Source: Methylobacter psychrophilus
GTDB lineage: Bacteria > Pseudomonadota > Gammaproteobacteria > Methylococcales > Methylomonadaceae
DNA: 55,989 nt
NCBI RefSeq assembly: GCF_025583945.1
Contig: NZ_JAOEGU010000028.1
Location: forward strand, 1 to 55,989
Direction of reading: 5' to 3'
The translations under genes were made by a program, and so were the position numbers. Each line of letters opens with the position of its first letter. The first letter of the stretch is position 1. Below the pieces are notes generated by a model. It made no database searches. It was not told the origin of the DNA and saw only the letters and a program-made list of their open reading frames with translations. Positions 54,561-55,989 of this stretch are shown piece by piece.

Positions 54561-55853
54561 ATGAATACACGAAAAATGCATGGCAACGATGAAATTGCCT
54601 GCGGAATCGATTTTGGAACGTCGAATACAACAATTGCCATTGCTAGTGGTAGTGATCATCCAATAACATTGGTTCCAGTAGAGGAAGAACACTTAACGAT
54701 ACCGTCGACAATTTTTTTTCCGACAGAAACTCACGGCGTTCTTTTCGGCCGTAAAGCCATTAATGCTTATGTGGCAAGAGAAGATGGCCGATTTATGAGA
54801 AGCTTTAAGCGGGTGCTTGGAACTTCTTTGATGAAAGAAGGGACAATCATCGGCGGAAGAAAAACAAAATTTGAGTCTATTATTGGCCATTTTATTGAAG
54901 ATATAAAAAATAAAGCCGAGTTATTTGCAGGCAAAGAAATCAGCAACGTTGTTGCAGGAAGACCGGTTCATTTTGTCAATGGCAATGATAAAGCCGATAA
55001 AGAGGCAGAAGGTCAACTTGAAGCCATATTTACATCGGCCGGTTTTAAAAATATTCGCTTTCAATATGAACCAATTGCCGCTGCATTCGCCCATGAATTA
55101 ACGATGGGCGATAAAGAGCGCTTAGCTATCGTCATGGATATTGGTGGCGGTACCTCAGACTTTACGATAATGCGCTTATCCGGGCGTTATATTAAAAAGC
55201 CTGAGCGCCAAGAGGATATTTTGGCTAATGCGGGAGTCAGGATTGGTGGTAATGATTTTGATCGGGCCTTGAGTCTGAAATCTTTTATGCCACTATTGGG
55301 GATGGGTTCTTTGTGGGGTTCAAAAGGCCTGACTTTTCCGATAACACCTTTTTTTGATTTGTCAGAGTTGAGTAAAATTCAGTACATGTATACGCGAAAA
55401 TATAAAAGGGATCTAAGCGCGTTAATCAGCCAGTCAACCGACAAAGCCCTTACCAACAGGCTGTTATCAATTGTTGAGGGAGAACAGGGACACGCATTGA
55501 TGTCTCTTATTGAAGAAACCAAAATTCAACTTAGCTTAAACGAGCAAGCAACTGCTGATCTTGATTTTATTGAGGCAGGTTTGCAAGTGCATAGTAATCG
55601 GTCACAATTTGAGGATAGTCTCTATGCGAGTATCGAGAATCTTCAGGAAACCATTATTGAATGTGTTGTGATGGCGGGTGTGAAAACAGATGACGTTGCT
55701 CTCGTTATCCTTACCGGCGGCGGTACTGCCATTCCGATCATTCAACAAATCACCCGTCGATTATTTCCAGTTGCCGAAATTTCTGATGGCAATCGTTTAT
55801 CCAGCGTGGGTTTCGGTTTGGCCTGTGATGCAAGTCGGTACTATTTGGAGTAA
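54561..55853 (+). CDS. Hsp70-family protein, YegD-like
   Basis: A protein of about 430 residues with only the actin-like ATPase fold: phosphate-1 loop CGIDFGTSNTTIAIA, phosphate-2 loop VMDIGGGTSDFTIM and adenosine loop LTGGGTAIPIIQQ. It lacks a substrate-binding domain, as in E. coli YegD, so a chaperone role is uncertain. It follows bioD by 152 bases. The ATG at 54561 is preferred to the frame opening at 54534; a further ATG at 54576 is possible. Confidence 0.85.
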   Translation: MNTRKMHGNDEIACGIDFGTSNTTIAIASGSDHPITLVPVEEEHLTIPSTIFFPTETHGVLFGRKAINAYVAREDGRFMRSFKRVLGTSLMKEGTIIGGRKTKFESIIGHFIEDIKNKAELFAGKEISNVVAGRPVHFVNGNDKADKEAEGQLEAIFTSAGFKNIRFQYEPIAAAFAHELTMGDKERLAIVMDIGGGTSDFTIMRLSGRYIKKPERQEDILANAGVRIGGNDFDRALSLKSFMPLLGMGSLWGSKGLTFPITPFFDLSELSKIQYMYTRKYKRDLSALISQSTDKALTNRLLSIVEGEQGHALMSLIEETKIQLSLNEQATADLDFIEAGLQVHSNRSQFEDSLYASIENLQETIIECVVMAGVKTDDVALVILTGGGTAIPIIQQITRRLFPVAEISDGNRLSSVGFGLACDASRYYLE

Positions 55854-55946
55854 TTGACTCAATAGACATCTTTCCTAAATAATCGACATAGAATTTGGCC
55901 TTTATAAGGTTAAAATAGTGATCTACCTCTGAAAACACGGATAGCC

Positions 55947-55989
55947 ATGACTCCTTATGCTCAATTACCAAGACACAAGCCTGAAGAAT
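55947..55989 (+). CDS. Possible 5' end of a gene cut by the window edge
   Basis: An ATG at 55947 opens a frame MTPYAQLPRHKPEE that runs off the end of the window without a stop. No strong ribosome-binding site is visible. Fourteen codons are too few to assign a family. Confidence 0.3.
   Translation, partial: MTPYAQLPRHKPEE

Noticed and set aside
1-55989. CRISPR array, tRNA or rRNA genes, complete insertion sequence or prophage
   Set aside because: No regularly spaced direct repeats, cloverleaf-like sequence, rRNA segment or intact transposase/phage gene was seen on either strand by eye; a covariance-model scan would be needed to exclude small RNAs.

Overview
The window looks like chromosomal DNA of a gammaproteobacterium, most likely a methanotroph of the order Methylococcales (Methylobacter/Crenothrix-like). 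This is inferred from gammaproteobacterial gene orders (rne next to rluC/HAD/sppA; rpsF-rpsR-DUF2232-rplI; ridA-recG-ubiC; bioBFHCD), a XoxJ-like quinoprotein-associated periplasmic protein, SmbP and CsbD small stress proteins, and a moderately AT-rich composition. No rRNA, tRNA, CRISPR array, intact prophage or intact insertion sequence was recognised.

Layout. 1-2150 is a degraded, repeat-rich stretch: an hsdS remnant, a REP-associated (HUH) transposase remnant, REP-like palindromes and three tiny membrane-protein genes. 2149-8582 holds a methyltransferase and the sppA-HAD-rluC group (minus), divergent from rne (plus) across a 507-base leader. 9158-14389 holds a PhoX-like secreted protein with a PEP-CTERM-like tail and dnaE (minus). 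14592-17704 holds a universal stress protein, a lipoprotein, efpL and rlmG. 17976-21734 holds a cold-shock protein, an EamA transporter, a PhoQ/PhoP-like two-component pair and a PepSY protein. 22121-26861 holds ridA, recG, ubiC and a RimK-family ATP-grasp ligase. 27136-29733 is a cluster of small stress and envelope genes (lmo0937-type, SmbP, two CsbD, RlpA-like). 30109-30963 is an orphan XoxJ-like gene.

31026-39767 is a complete glycogen locus: glgC, a GH57 enzyme and malQ on minus, divergent from glgB and glgA on plus. Together they can make ADP-glucose, polymerise and branch glycogen, and remodel or degrade it. Immediately downstream on the same strand (40079-45125) lie four unusual genes. 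They encode a protein with two CBM21-like starch/glycogen-binding modules fused to an endonuclease/exonuclease/phosphatase (EEP) domain, a two-HKD phospholipase-D-like phosphodiesterase, a CE7 acetyl-esterase-like hydrolase and an esterase-D-like hydrolase. This cassette is the best candidate for an undescribed system. I suggest, as inference only, that it acts on phosphoester or acyl decorations of glycogen or another alpha-glucan.

45367-55853 is housekeeping: the S6/S18/L9 ribosomal operon, waaA, comF, the biotin operon bioB-bioF-bioH-bioC-bioD (interrupted by a dispersed repeat between bioF and bioH) and a YegD-like Hsp70 homologue. A further gene may start at the right edge. Several short dispersed repeat families recur across intergenic regions and are listed separately.
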